From Platynereis dumerilii (lineage: Eukaryota; Annelida; Polychaeta; Phyllodocida; Nereididae): a DNA stretch of 64,000 bases. The stretch is from NCBI GenBank assembly GCA_026936325.1, contig JAPTHN010000019.1, positions 13,294,253 to 13,358,252 of the forward strand, read 5' to 3'. The position numbers and the translations under genes are program-made. This document shows, one piece after another, positions 48,620 to 59,221 of this stretch (positions are counted from its first letter, which is position 1; every line of letters begins with the position of its first letter). Below the pieces are notes generated by a model. That model made no database searches. It saw nothing but the letters and a program-made list of their open reading frames with translations, and had not been told where the DNA came from.

Positions 48620-49060
48620 GCAGACTTGGAACCCCTGATTGCTTACTTCTGAATTACTATAATGTGTCAGTGCATGCTGTGATCTTCCACAACAAAGAGC
48701 AAATTCATTAGGTGATCCATTGACTTTTCTACTTTTTCCAGTTTGTTTTGCATTTGTAGATGTAGGCCTACAACAAAATGTGTCAAATCTACATTGGACT
48801 AACTTCTACAGTGGGTAGAATGTTTAGGCCTCTTTTTATGAACTGTTTTCTCATTGGGTTAATTGATTTTAAGATTCTCCTTTATTGACAGGGCATTGCA
48901 ATTCTGTTCTTGATTGGAGTTACTGATTGGTAATTACTCCAAAAGTGCAATCATGTATGCTGTTATCTATTGCAACAAAGAACAAATTGAATAAGCTGAT
49001 TCATTGCCTTTCTTCCTACTGTTTGTTCAGTTTGCTCTGATTGCTCAGGCAATATCATGC
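48620..49060. repeat. Diverged tandem duplication, period about 290 bp
   Basis: CTGATTGCTTACTTCTGAAT through CAACAAAGAGCAAATTCATT recurs as CTGATTGGTAATTACTCCAA through CAACAAAGAACAAATTGAAT. Inside the CACTG-ended element. Two overlapping short frames near 48408-48711 show no recognisable domain. Confidence 0.6.
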
Positions 49061-49061
49061 A

Positions 49062-49262
49062 TTACCCTCGCCAATTTCTTTTTGGGTGGGTACCCTCGCC
49101 AACCGGAAGTGACCCTCGCCCAAATCTTGCAGTACCCTCGCCACTTCCGGGTTGGTACCCTCGCCATTTTGGGTTGGTACCCTCGCCATTTTAGGTTGGT
49201 ACCCTCGCCAAAATGCTGGTACCCTCGCCCTGCCATTTTTCGTTTTTTGTGGTACCCTCACC
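49062..49262. repeat. Cluster of nine TACCCTCGCC words
   Basis: Nine variants of GGTACCCTCGCC in direct orientation at 12-30 bp spacing, with one inverted copy at about 49446. At the opposite end of the element (46.60-46.87 kb) most copies are inverted. This is the layout of subterminal transposase-binding sites in CACTA and hAT elements, but unusually dense. Confidence 0.85.
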
Positions 49263-49477
49263 TCGAGTGATATCTAAGTTCATGAATGTCTTATTTAAGC
49301 TTGCAAGTTTGAGCCTGGAACTTTGCAATAATTTATTCCACGGGCCATTAAAACTACCATCCCAATCTGAAGGCCTCACTCCCCCAAAATCGTTTGCAAT
49401 GTCACTTTGAAATCACGAATGGAGAGTTGTAATGGCTGCCCTGATGGCGAGGGTACCCCCATCGTTAGTGCACAGTG

Positions 49478-50720
49478 TTACTGGCACCAAGCAAAACTGG
49501 ACCTTGTGTTGGGAAGACAGGACAAAGGCTGCTGTAATGGTTGCACTAATAATTTTAGTAATACACTTAATCTTGTCTTCCAGTTAGGGTGCAAAGATTG
49601 TGTATACACTTTTTGAAAATGCACATGGCAGCAAGTGACTCCCAATGATTTAAATTTTACACAGGTAAATCAATTATTGCTTTTAGATATTCAAAAAGTA
49701 TTCCTACCTGTTATAAATAGGCTGATCAGGCTTCTTGAGTATCTTGTATTTGCTTTATAATATTTATATTATTTTGAAACCTAACCAGGTCATCCGCTAA
49801 TGATGAAGAGATGTTACAAACGCTGGATTTCTCAGTAATGATCTCATTTGAGACATCAAAGCTTGAGAAATTTAAAATCCTCCTTGAATTACTTTTTCAT
49901 CCACTGTCTTCAGTGGAAGAAGTGAATCTATTATTTAAACCACTCCCACAGCAAAGAGCACAAGATTAGCCAATTAACCGACTACTTATTCCTATTTCTC
50001 TACATGTTATATTGTTCTTATTTTAGTCTCATTGTGAAGTATTATGATTCAACTACTCTTGTGTGTACTGTTGTGTGTACAATCACCAGTCAAATAACTA
50101 GCTACTTTAAATAATGTCATACAGGTTTTATATGATATATGCTGGTATATATATTTAAAGCAACTTGTCCTCTTGCGAGTACCTGCCGTTCACAACAATG
50201 TAATGCAGCTATTTGCAAGACAGGTTTTGAATAAAAAGGAACCCACTAACAATCAAATTTTGTATCAGGCTTCACCTTAAGGTACGACACATATACATGG
50301 ATACAAATTTGAGTCTGTGAGAACTTTCAGTTTAAGTTTTCCTTCTGGCAGTTGTAGAAGTACATTCAAAGATTTAAATTGCTAGTTTCATTTGCCTCAA
50401 AACCAACAGGATTATTCCCAGACAACACAAAACAATCAATGTTTCCAACCTTCCTGAATGAATACAATTCTAAAATTGCCTCATTCACAGCCATATTTAG
50501 AATAGTGAAGAGACTTATTCAACTTGTAAATACAATGTAACACTTTGTTATAGCTCTAGGCACCTCTGAGGAGCAGTTCAACAATTTGGTAGAATAAATA
50601 TCTATCTTGTAATTAGATAGCCCTATGATAGCTTAATACCTTTAAAGGACGGGAGCTAATTTCAATTCAGGATTTGTCCTGATAATTTGATTTCTGTAAC
50701 AACGCTTATAATAATATACA
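49478..50720. repeat. Decayed right end of the array
   Basis: Completes the split L10 (49478-49560), then post-L10 words (CAACCTTCCTGAATGAATAC near 50445, matching 46085) and a diverged L1 (50600-50720, CCTTTAAAGGACGGGAGC). After this no array blocks are recognisable. Confidence 0.65.
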
Positions 50721-51050
50721 AGAATATGCTACATAATATGCACAAATTTGGCTGCGACAGAATCTTAAAATTACTCAAAAGAGATGAGAGTTATTGAATA
50801 ACCCTGATTAACCCTATATGGCGGCACATCCATATCTTACAGATATCTATGTTACCATCATTTACACAGTGCAAGAGTTACATATCATGATATCTTACAC
50901 CGTATGAAAAATGTTCTGACTTATTTGCTCTTAGCATCTTCAACTTTCGTTTGCTCTATCTGCACTTTAGGATCATGTCAAATATAAACCTTAAAGGCAG
51001 ACAGGTCAGGCTTATTATGGTAATGATATACATACGTGACAAAGATGGTA
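50720..51050. other. Unassigned spacer
   Basis: About 330 bp between the array and the P4 element. I see no convincing frame, repeat end or RNA signal. Confidence 0.3.
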
Positions 51051-51981
51051 CCGTAGAATGGGGTGACTTTGAACAGTTTTCACCTCAATTCCCTTATCTT
51101 TAAAAATATATAAGATCTATGTGGTATTTCATGGGATAAAATGTTGGAAACTGGCATGTAGTTAACCTGTGCATCGGCATTTTTGAGATAGACATCATGT
51201 ATATGCCTGTGTCAGTGGATAAATGGGCGTTCAAACTCACCCCGAGATCCGGGGTGACTTTGAACAGAGTGAGTTTCAATGAAAGTAAACCATCAAATGT
51301 CGGAAAACAAATGTTTATCTGTATTTAATGAATTTTTCAGGGCTTGATTGCCGGTCCCTGAAATTTTGTCACTGGTTTTTTTATGTTTTGTGACTTTTTT
51401 ATTCTTGATGTACTTCCGTGCCTTTGGAGCTAAATGATGGCTAATATAGTGAAATATGCGTTATAACATTGAATTATATGCATTGTATTATGAAATATGA
51501 TATATCTGTGAATATAGCTTATGGGAAAATGTAATGGTCTCCGCGCTCACCATCACAATGTGATGTTCAAAGTCGCCCCGAAATTTGATACAATTCAACG
51601 TCATCTACTTATATTAATTTTGTTGTCGGTCTTTCTGAATAGCCTCCAACAAGTTTCTGGTGGATTTTGGAAGTATTCGAGTGACATTGTAATAAGACAA
51701 GTATTTATAAGGCCAGGGTCATTCAGTTCTGTTGTGGGCACAGAAGTTCACAGGCTGTCGTATCTTGCAAAAAGAAGTGTGCTAAGTTTATTCATCAAAA
51801 TCATGAAAAAAAAATTCCAATCACATAGACTTTATGTAGAATGAAACTAGGCTTTAGTAGAATATAATCAGAAGTGAAATACTTCCAGTATCTCATTTTG
51901 CTTTGCATTCATAGAGGATCAATCTCTTTCAGAAAAGTGTTCCAAGTCACCCTGGCTGTTCAAAGTCACCCCGTTCGACGT
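51051..51981. mobile_element. TA-flanked phrase-repeat MITE, family P4
   Basis: Length 931 bp; ends CCGTAGAATGGGGTGACTTT and, inverted, ACGTCGAACGGGGTGACTTT, flanked by TA (51049-51050, 51982-51983). The phrase GGGGTGACTTTGAACAG recurs near 51252, and inverted near 51561 and 51938. A 107-codon plus frame (51521-51844) overlaps a phrase copy and shows no transposase motif. Outside the array, so no empty site is available. Confidence 0.82.
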
Positions 51982-51983
51982 TA

Positions 51984-52380
51984 TTTGATATAAAATATGG
52001 TATTGACACAAACTAGGATAGAATTTGATATAAAATGGAAAATATTGCAAGTAGCAGTATCATATTCCAAGCAGTCATGCTGGTAGGAAAATCAGTTTTG
52101 ATATCGTATGTCGTATCCATTTGTAGTTATCAGAATTACAACATGAGAATATCTGAACCTATTTATGAACAAGCACAATATGTGTGTTGATCTAAGTTTT
52201 CACTTACAGTCGATGAATGACAAGTATTTACAGAATTGGACTGAAATGTTCCTTGTAAGGTCATATCCCTATTCATCTCATGTTATTCTCTGTGACTTAC
52301 AAGCAATTTGTGATATCGTATCCCATACTTACAATTCTATCAAAACAAGTCACCAACTTAATATCAATCAAGTCACAAGT
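51984..52380. other. Spacer between P4 and the second repeat family
   Basis: Mostly unassigned. A 73-codon frame (52165-52386) has no recognisable domain and no splice support. The sequence is not obviously repeated elsewhere in the window. Confidence 0.25.
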
Positions 52381-54530
52381 TACTGAATTACAAATTGACA
52401 GTTCATTTCAATGCAATGGATAGGGCCTGTTGTGAGGTCATTGAAGTCCACATGATTGTGGTTGCATATAAGTACTCATCATTCTTTGACTGTAAGTTGA
52501 ATGTAAATATCCTCTTATTAAAAACCTTTAGGAAGTTAAACTAATCTACAAACACCTATTGGAAACTCCCATGACTTTTAGTTACTGTTAAAGTATTCTA
52601 AAAGGAAATCCAACCTAGTCATATATTCTTTGTAGCCGTGCCATTATCACGATTTAGTCCCTAATTTGAAGGTATATTCTCGCTTGTTCCAAGAGTTTTT
52701 TGTCAAGCATGCAAACTGGGCTTCTATTTTGCTACTGGCTGGCACAGATGTATTTTCACAACTATGACTATCAAATAAAAATTACCATATGGACTATGAT
52801 ACCGCTAAGAAGCCATCAAACTACTTTTATCACCAAGGCCATGGTCTCAAGAATGATATAATCTCTGTTATGTCTATGTCTGATGGAGATATCTAATAGT
52901 GCTTTACCACCAAAGGGAGTGGTGGGTATTTAGCTCTTTGAATGTAACTACTGACAAAATGTTTCTCATAATATCTTTTGTAACACTTCATCTTAAAGGT
53001 TTTACAAGCAACAGGCCATTCCAATTTTCGAGCACCATGTGTCTAGTCATTTTCATTGCCAAGTCTTCCACGTTCCTTTGGCTTAAATATTTGAGATTTT
53101 GGAGAAGCTCTGGAGTCTACATTCATGCATGACTATTTCACAGTGGACCAACAGTCCTAGATTTTAAACGTGTAAAAGAGTAATTCAAAGACCAAATCAC
53201 CCTTTTTGTTGTTGCCCATCCTACTCTGAATTAAATTTAAATTGTTAAACATGTTATATGTAAAAATTTGAGGTAAAACATGGCTGACATGAATGAGGAA
53301 TTATTTGGAATGGAATATATCCATTTTATATTATGACTGGCAGTATGGTCTACCTCAAATTATGAGGACATAAATAAACATAGACTATCACTGATAAGCC
53401 TCCAACTCACTTTGATCATAAAGGCCACCATGACAAGAAGCTCATATCTCTGTTTGCTTGCATCTGATGTGATATCCAACAGTGCTTAAAGTGACAGCTG
53501 CATCATTACTGGTCTCCAGAGACAGTTTATCAGATTTCTCGTTGTGATAACTGTTGATATGGTTTCTCGTAAATATGGTGCCACCAAGTTCCATTAAAAA
53601 GCCTGTCTTTAACCCAGTTCCATTAAGAGGCAAGATTGGGATTTTTCTATCTGCTGGTGGTGTCAGAAAAAAAGAAATTAAACATAATTCGCATATTATT
53701 ATGTTTCTCCTTGACAGCAATCCCTTGAGAATAGAGTCTAAGCTCTCTTTTCACAGACAACATTTCATAAGAAGACATTGAAAGGACAGGACATCCCTGA
53801 GTAATGCCATCCTTTTGGCAAGCTTAAAAAAATGCTATTTTTATCTCAATTCATCTTGAAGGTGAAAGAAAAATGGAGATATTTTCAGACTTCTAAATAT
53901 AATTTGTGCTAAAAAGCCAAATAAAAAAATGGCAAGTTCAATTCATGACCAATTTAGGGGGGAGAAAGTCCATTTTGGGAATTAAAGTAAGCCTACAAAT
54001 GGTTAGTTGACACCAGTGCTGGTGTTTAGACCTATGCATCTACCAATAGAGTTTGAATATCAGAGTAGTAGATAGGATTTCCTTTTCCGGCTAAACAAAA
54101 TTGTGAAATGGAGAAGACATGAGACCAAATTCATTGTGCCAGTATTATATAACATTCATTTAAAAAATATTGCAAAATTAATAAGTCCTTGCGGTCACGC
54201 CTTATGTCAAGGCATTTTCAGTACAGAAAATGTAAATGAAAAATGAAAATGTTATACACACATCAAAAAATATCCAGCTATATATCAGATTAATGTCTGG
54301 TAACAATACACTGACAATGATTGGAAATTTGATGAATCATATCAAGTTTTGCTAATTCTGCAGGGTTTTGTATAAAACAGGTGTGATTGAATTTTCAATA
54401 TGAAGCCATGTCAAAACCAAATTGAACCTCATATCTTGTTCAACAGCAAGGTGTCAAACGCAAATTGAGATTACATGTTGATTTGGATTAAAACTCATTT
54501 CCAATCTGAACTGAAAGTAGATACAATGTA
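52380..54530. repeat. Second repeat family, copy B1
   Basis: Landmarks: TGACAGCTGCATCATTACTG (53495), TTATCAGATTTCTCGTTGTG (53527), AAGCTCTCTTTTCACAGA (53740). Copy B2 has the same words at 57055, 57087 and 57310. Shared order and about 80 percent identity over most of 1.5 kb show an old tandem duplication. Frames are short on both strands, and I find no consistent coding frame between copies. Confidence 0.7.
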
Positions 54531-54535
54531 CCATA

Positions 54536-55955
54536 AATAATAATAATATTAAGTACTTTTATAGCGCCAATTCCAGTAAACTGCTCATTGGCGCTTGGTT
54601 AGATTAGCTGATATCTCTGTAGAATTCTGCAAAAAGATAGGTTTTCAGTCGCTTCTTGAAGTTATCCAGAGTCCTTGATTTTCGAACATTTTCAGGTAAG
54701 CCATTCCACAGTATCGGTGATGAATAGGTAAAGGCTCTATCCTCAAACTTGTTTTGATTTTGTGTGGCAGGTACCTCTAACAGCATTTTGCCATTGCTGC
54801 GGAGGTTCAGGTCATTTTCAGGTTTTTGTTGAATTAGACTTTTGAGGTACTGAGGTGCCTGATTATTGACAGCTTTCCAAGTGGTTGTCATTAGTTTGAA
54901 TTGGATCCTTGCAGGGATTGGAAGCCAGTGTAACTGTTTTCTGTAATGACTAACTTTATCTTGTCTTTTTAGCCCTTCAATCAGTCGCACAGCAGAGTTT
55001 TGCGCCACTTGGAGTTTATTTATAACTTGTTTTGACGAACCATAGAGCAACCCATTGCCATAGTCTAAATGAGGTGTGACTAATGCATTGACAGCTGTTT
55101 TGATTGACTCTTTATTCAGTGATTTACGCAGTTTCGAGATGTTACGAAGGTTAAAATAAGCGTTTTGACACATTTTGTTCACTTGTTTATGCATTGACAT
55201 GTGTTTATCAAAGAATACACCTAAATTTCTGGCATGATCTGTTGCCTTGATTTCAACATTGTCCACACTGATTGACGACATGTGAAGTTTCTTGAGTTGA
55301 AATGCTGAGCCAATGAGAAGTAACTCCGTCTTTTCACCATTGTTACAGAGTTTGTTTTTGTGAAGAAAATTGCGTATTTCCGTGACGCATTTTTCCATTT
55401 TTTTCGTTGCATTTTCCTCTTCAAGAAAAGTTGGCTTGAAGGAAAGGATCAGTTGTTCATCATCGGCATACTTTTGATCATCAACCTCATTTTCCTCAGC
55501 CACCTGACTTATTGGAGCAATGTAGGAATTGAATAAAATCGGACCAAGTTTCGATCCTTGAGGGACGCCATATTTTAGCGGCAGTTTGTTTGATTCTGTG
55601 TCATTTATGAGTACAGATTGAGATCTATTGGTGATGTATGATTTGAACCAATTTAAAGCAGAGCCATCAATACCGTACTTGTCTCTCAACCTTTTCAAAA
55701 GGATGTCATGATCAATTGTGTCAAATGCTGCCGATAAGTCTAGTAGTACCAGCATCGTGACTTCACCGCGGCTCATGTTCATCATGACATCATTGTGGAT
55801 TTTTGTCAACAGAGTTTCTGTGCTGAAATGCTGCTTGTATGCTGACTGTTTCTCATCATTCAGGCTTCCAAGTGCAAGGTGTTCAGTGTATTGTTTAATG
55901 ACAGCACCCTCTATGACTTTACTCAGGAAGGACAAATTTGAAACTGGTCCATTTA
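54536..55955 (-). mobile_element. 5'-truncated LINE, CR1/L2 group
   Basis: The minus-strand 3' end is GCGCTATAAAAGTACTTAAT followed by an (ATT)n tail (about 54536-54560), a typical CR1/L2-group tail. The 5' end lies at the start of the RT domain (PVSNLSFLSKVIE). It interrupts the B-family region. One open frame remains. Confidence 0.9.
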
Positions 55956-55971
55956 CATCAAACACAATCAA
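54604..55971 (-). CDS. LINE reverse transcriptase ORF2, RT and C-terminal domain
   Basis: 455 codons open to the stop at 54604. The first ten or so residues are probably flanking DNA; homology starts at about residue 9. It has SAYKQHFSTETLL, LVLLDLSAAFDTIDHDIL (77-91), GVPQGS (135-140) and the catalytic YADD (168-171), with a thumb region near FFDKHMS. The C-terminus WNGLPENVRKSRTLDNFKK is typical of CR1/L2-type elements. Enzyme: RNA-directed DNA polymerase for target-primed reverse transcription. The endonuclease domain is missing, so it is immobile. Lack of stops implies a young copy. Confidence 0.93.
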   Translation of the reverse strand: MIVFDVNGPVSNLSFLSKVIEGAVIKQYTEHLALGSLNDEKQSAYKQHFSTETLLTKIHNDVMMNMSRGEVTMLVLLDLSAAFDTIDHDILLKRLRDKYGIDGSALNWFKSYITNRSQSVLINDTESNKLPLKYGVPQGSKLGPILFNSYIAPISQVAEENEVDDQKYADDEQLILSFKPTFLEEENATKKMEKCVTEIRNFLHKNKLCNNGEKTELLLIGSAFQLKKLHMSSISVDNVEIKATDHARNLGVFFDKHMSMHKQVNKMCQNAYFNLRNISKLRKSLNKESIKTAVNALVTPHLDYGNGLLYGSSKQVINKLQVAQNSAVRLIEGLKRQDKVSHYRKQLHWLPIPARIQFKLMTTTWKAVNNQAPQYLKSLIQQKPENDLNLRSNGKMLLEVPATQNQNKFEDRAFTYSSPILWNGLPENVRKSRTLDNFKKRLKTYLFAEFYRDIS

Positions 55972-56010
55972 ATGTCAAGTACATTTTCTAAGTATTATTG
56001 AAAAATCTCC

Positions 56011-56106
56011 ACACTGTAAAATTTGAATTTTGAGTCAGCTTAAACAATTGTGCAACCATGTCACTCAATCATTTAAGCAGACTCAAAATTTCAAATTTTA
56101 CAGAGT
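56011..56106. mobile_element. Small foldback MITE, 96 bp
   Basis: Arms CTGTAAAATTTGAATTTTGA and, inverted, TCAAAATTTCAAATTTTACA, each about 38 bp, surrounding a loop of under 20 bp. Outer bases CACACTGTAAAA/TTTTACAGAGT. It lies 55 bp from the 5' end of the LINE. Almost pure hairpin; class unknown. Confidence 0.75.
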
Positions 56107-56219
56107 AGAAATTCTGATACTCTAAATGCAGACATCTCTCTAATGTAAGTCATTGAGGAGAATGACAATTGATACCTGCTTGTAATTATCATATCCATAA
56201 TTATCTTACAATATTATTC

Positions 56220-58100
56220 AGTGTGATTTTATTTCTGTACTACTGGCCTGTTTTACTCTGTGCCGAATAATAATATACCATTAGTGCAGCAAACTGTGTG
56301 GACCATTGCATTTCCACTGTAATGATAGTGGACGCGGGGGCCTTCTTGACCTGTACTGTATCACGGTATGATGCTTGGTTGTCACCTCAATAACCAAAAG
56401 CCATATGTCTTGCTTTGTTGTAGACTGGAGAAAACATATTTAGCTGTTGCATTAAACAGTATCGACTTTGCCCAAAAGTCCATATAGAAACTCAAAAGCT
56501 CATTATATGCTCATGTTGCAAGAGTTCTTGAATTATTCGATGGCAACAAAAGCATTTCTGTCACCTTTATTTGGCAGTCATCAGACACCTTTTACAAATG
56601 GCAAATTGTGTATGATGTATAATATAAGACCCCACCAAATCATAACTTGGCATGAAAATAGCATCTAAGACGGTCTCTCATTAAATGAATCTATGAGATG
56701 AGATAAAAAATACTGCAATTTCTAAAACACTGCACTTGTTATTAAAAGGAAAATAGATATGCACATCATAATTTCTAAAGTGGCTTTCTAAAAAAGGGCA
56801 TTATGTGAGACAAGGTATAGTGCAATTTCGAAACATTCTCTATACCAAGATGATATATTATATGACACTTTCTCTCCATATTTATGAATGTCTTCTCTAA
56901 ACAATGACGACCAATACCAAACTGAACATGAGCTATGATACCAATAAATAGCCTCCATACCAATTACATGTAGATCACAAAGGCCACCATCTCAAGAAGT
57001 GCACATCTCTGTTTGCTTGCATCTGACGCAATATCTAAGAGTTCTTATAGTGACAGCTGCATCATTACTGGTCTCTGGAGATAGGTTATCAGATTTCTGG
57101 TTGTGATAACTGATGAAAAGATTGTTCACATATTCTCTTCAACCCAGTTCCACCAAAACATGTGTGCAAGATAAAGATTTTCCGCGGAACTGCTGCTTAC
57201 TTCCGAAAAAAAAGGAATTCATGATCTTGCATAAATGAGTTTACAAAAACTCTAAATAATTGGCTGTTGATTACATCTCTCCTTGGCAACAATCCCAAGC
57301 GAATGATGTCTAAGCTCTCTTTTCACAGAACTGCAATCTGCACAATCAAGATATTCGTCACCAATAAGAAGATGTAGGAAGGAAATTGACACCTTGAGCA
57401 ATGCCATTCCATGGCCTGCTTAAAGATGTTCTTATATCAATTAATTGCTGATGTAAAGTAAAATATATTTTGCAGACCAGTATTCCATAATAATTTTGCA
57501 TATCAGAGAAGAAGAATGTTTCAGTCCCTTTGGTACAAAAACATATATATTCGAAGCACGTTGTGATATCATTATAAGGAGGATATTTAACCAAATGCTT
57601 TACTATATGAAAATATTGATGATTTTGCAACTTACATTTCAATAGAAAGCTCTTGTGGTCACACCTTGTATCAAGATTACTCACTTTCAGAAAAGGAAAA
57701 AGGTGGTGGGATTCATAACCAGAAAACATCATAGGTGTCATTTATGTCAGGTAATTGTCTGGTAACATAATACAGGGCATGATTGGAAATTTGAATTTTC
57801 TTACAAAATTTTCTTGGATCAGCAGGTTTCTATTACACATCAGACATGATTAGAAGCTCTAAAATGTGTCATGTCAACGTCCAATTTGACCTCATATCTG
57901 ATTCACGAGAATGGTGTCAAATGGAAGTTGAGATTACTTTTATTTTTGGTTAAATCACCAGTTTCAATCTGAACTGAAACTATCTACAAATAAAACAATG
58001 TAGCGTGACATCCATCATGTTTTTCTCAGTCAAAATAATATTCCCAATTTACCATTATCTTTTGGATGTCAGTCACAGTACTATTTTATAAAGGTTAATA
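56220..58100. repeat. Second repeat family, copy B2
   Basis: Counterpart of B1, ending near TTTCAATCTGAACTGAAAC (57962; B1 has the matching word at 54500). The absence of the LINE here makes it the empty-site allele for the 54.5-kb insertion region. Frames on both strands (for example 57358-57741 minus) are not shared with B1 and look fortuitous. Confidence 0.7.
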
Positions 58101-59025
58101 TCTCATTTACTGAGCATTCGAAGTCAACCCACCTAGTCATAGTAATCAGCCCGTCTTATGGTAAAGTCTTTGCTGGCCTTTGTGTAGAACGTTGGCCAAT
58201 GTATTATTTACTTGGTAAACGGTGTAGTCTTATGACACTAAACAGAGTGCGTTCCTGACCTATACTGCATTATGTGCGGTTGTCACCACAATAAGAAAAA
58301 AACCATACATTGCTACATTAAACAGAAGTTATATTCCATACAGAAATTCAATGCTGTACTAACTCGATAAGTACTCTTGACATATTAATTGGCGTCAAAG
58401 GCATATCATTCTGTCATCTTTTACTGTGGTTATCGGAGCTGACATCGCATTTTTAATAGGAAATTTTGTCGATACAAACCAACAAAAATAATTCATTACA
58501 ATCAAACAGCTCTTTAGCAATTTCAATAAATAATTTCTGCCTGGGGTATTTCTTCAGATTTCTTGATTTATGAGATGATTGCTTTATTTACTTATGGATA
58601 TTCAAGGACGCACTGGAATAAATAAATACTGGCACCGTTGCTGTGAAATAAATAATTTCCTGCAAAGGAAAACTCCAATTCCCCCTGGAATTTGCTGGAA
58701 ATAAAAACATCATCCCCTTAGTTTTCTGCTCCAGTTTTTCTGGAAGCTTCATTCCCAGACCCACTTTATCCCATTCACCCGGAACAACCTGTGTTGCATC
58801 TGAGACCAGGATGTGTCAATGAAAACCAAATTGCTTGTCAGGGAGTAATAACCTTAGCTGATATTTAGTGATTGTGTAGTGATTGCTACATCGGAATGGC
58901 TCATTTACATCTCATTACAAGGACCTTTTTTTCTTCCTTAGTAATGGTGTGATTTTTCTGTTGAGGCAACTCAATTTCAACCTTTAGGATCAGCTCTGAC
59001 AGTTTTCCTTGTTTCTTTTTTTCAG

Positions 59026-59221
59026 ATGCCCAGTCAGTAGATTCGTTAAGCCACAAAACAATGGAAAGCTAGGCACGGAAGGAAACATATCAGTTTACCT
59101 TTTGGCAGCTGGTTGGGTATTTTTTAGGAAAATAGGAAAATGCAACCATATGTTTGGAGTCCAATCATACCCCATAAGATATTTAATTGGAACTGATGAT
59201 ATAATAATGATACCTGTTTAA
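59026..59221 (+). CDS. Candidate exon after a strong polypyrimidine acceptor
   Basis: CCTTGTTTCTTTTTTTCAG ends at 59025. In one phase the following 65 codons are open (CPVSRFVKPQNNGKLGTEG, VFGVQ-like NHMFGVQSYPIRYLIGTDD) to a stop at 59219-59221. In another phase 14 codons read AQSVDSLSHKTMES. I cannot tell which, if either, is used. A second acceptor-like site, TTTCCATATTCAG, at 59384 is followed by SSSFQISLSAQKEVIGSSY. These could be terminal exons of a gene or chance. Confidence 0.25.

Larger units (their letters stand above)
46584..49477. mobile_element. 2.9-kb CACTG-ended DNA transposon (CACTA/Chapaev-like)
   Basis: Ends CACTGTGCACTAACGA in inverted orientation, with similarity continuing for about 55 bp. 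Flanks TACT (46580-46583) and T-TACT (49478-49482) give a 3-4 bp duplication plus an extra base. It splits an L10 copy (AATTAGCCACAATGGTACT before, GGCACCAAGC after). The terminal zones are filled with GGTACCCTCGCC words, inverted between ends. No transposase frame is visible. The interior holds a (GATA)n tract, a LINE-tail-like piece and a 290-bp duplication. Non-autonomous, perhaps composite. Confidence 0.75.

Noticed and set aside
49062-49262. A CRISPR array
   Set aside because: The repeated word is only 10-12 bp with irregular spacing and inverted copies at the far end. This is eukaryotic DNA and the words are subterminal transposon repeats.
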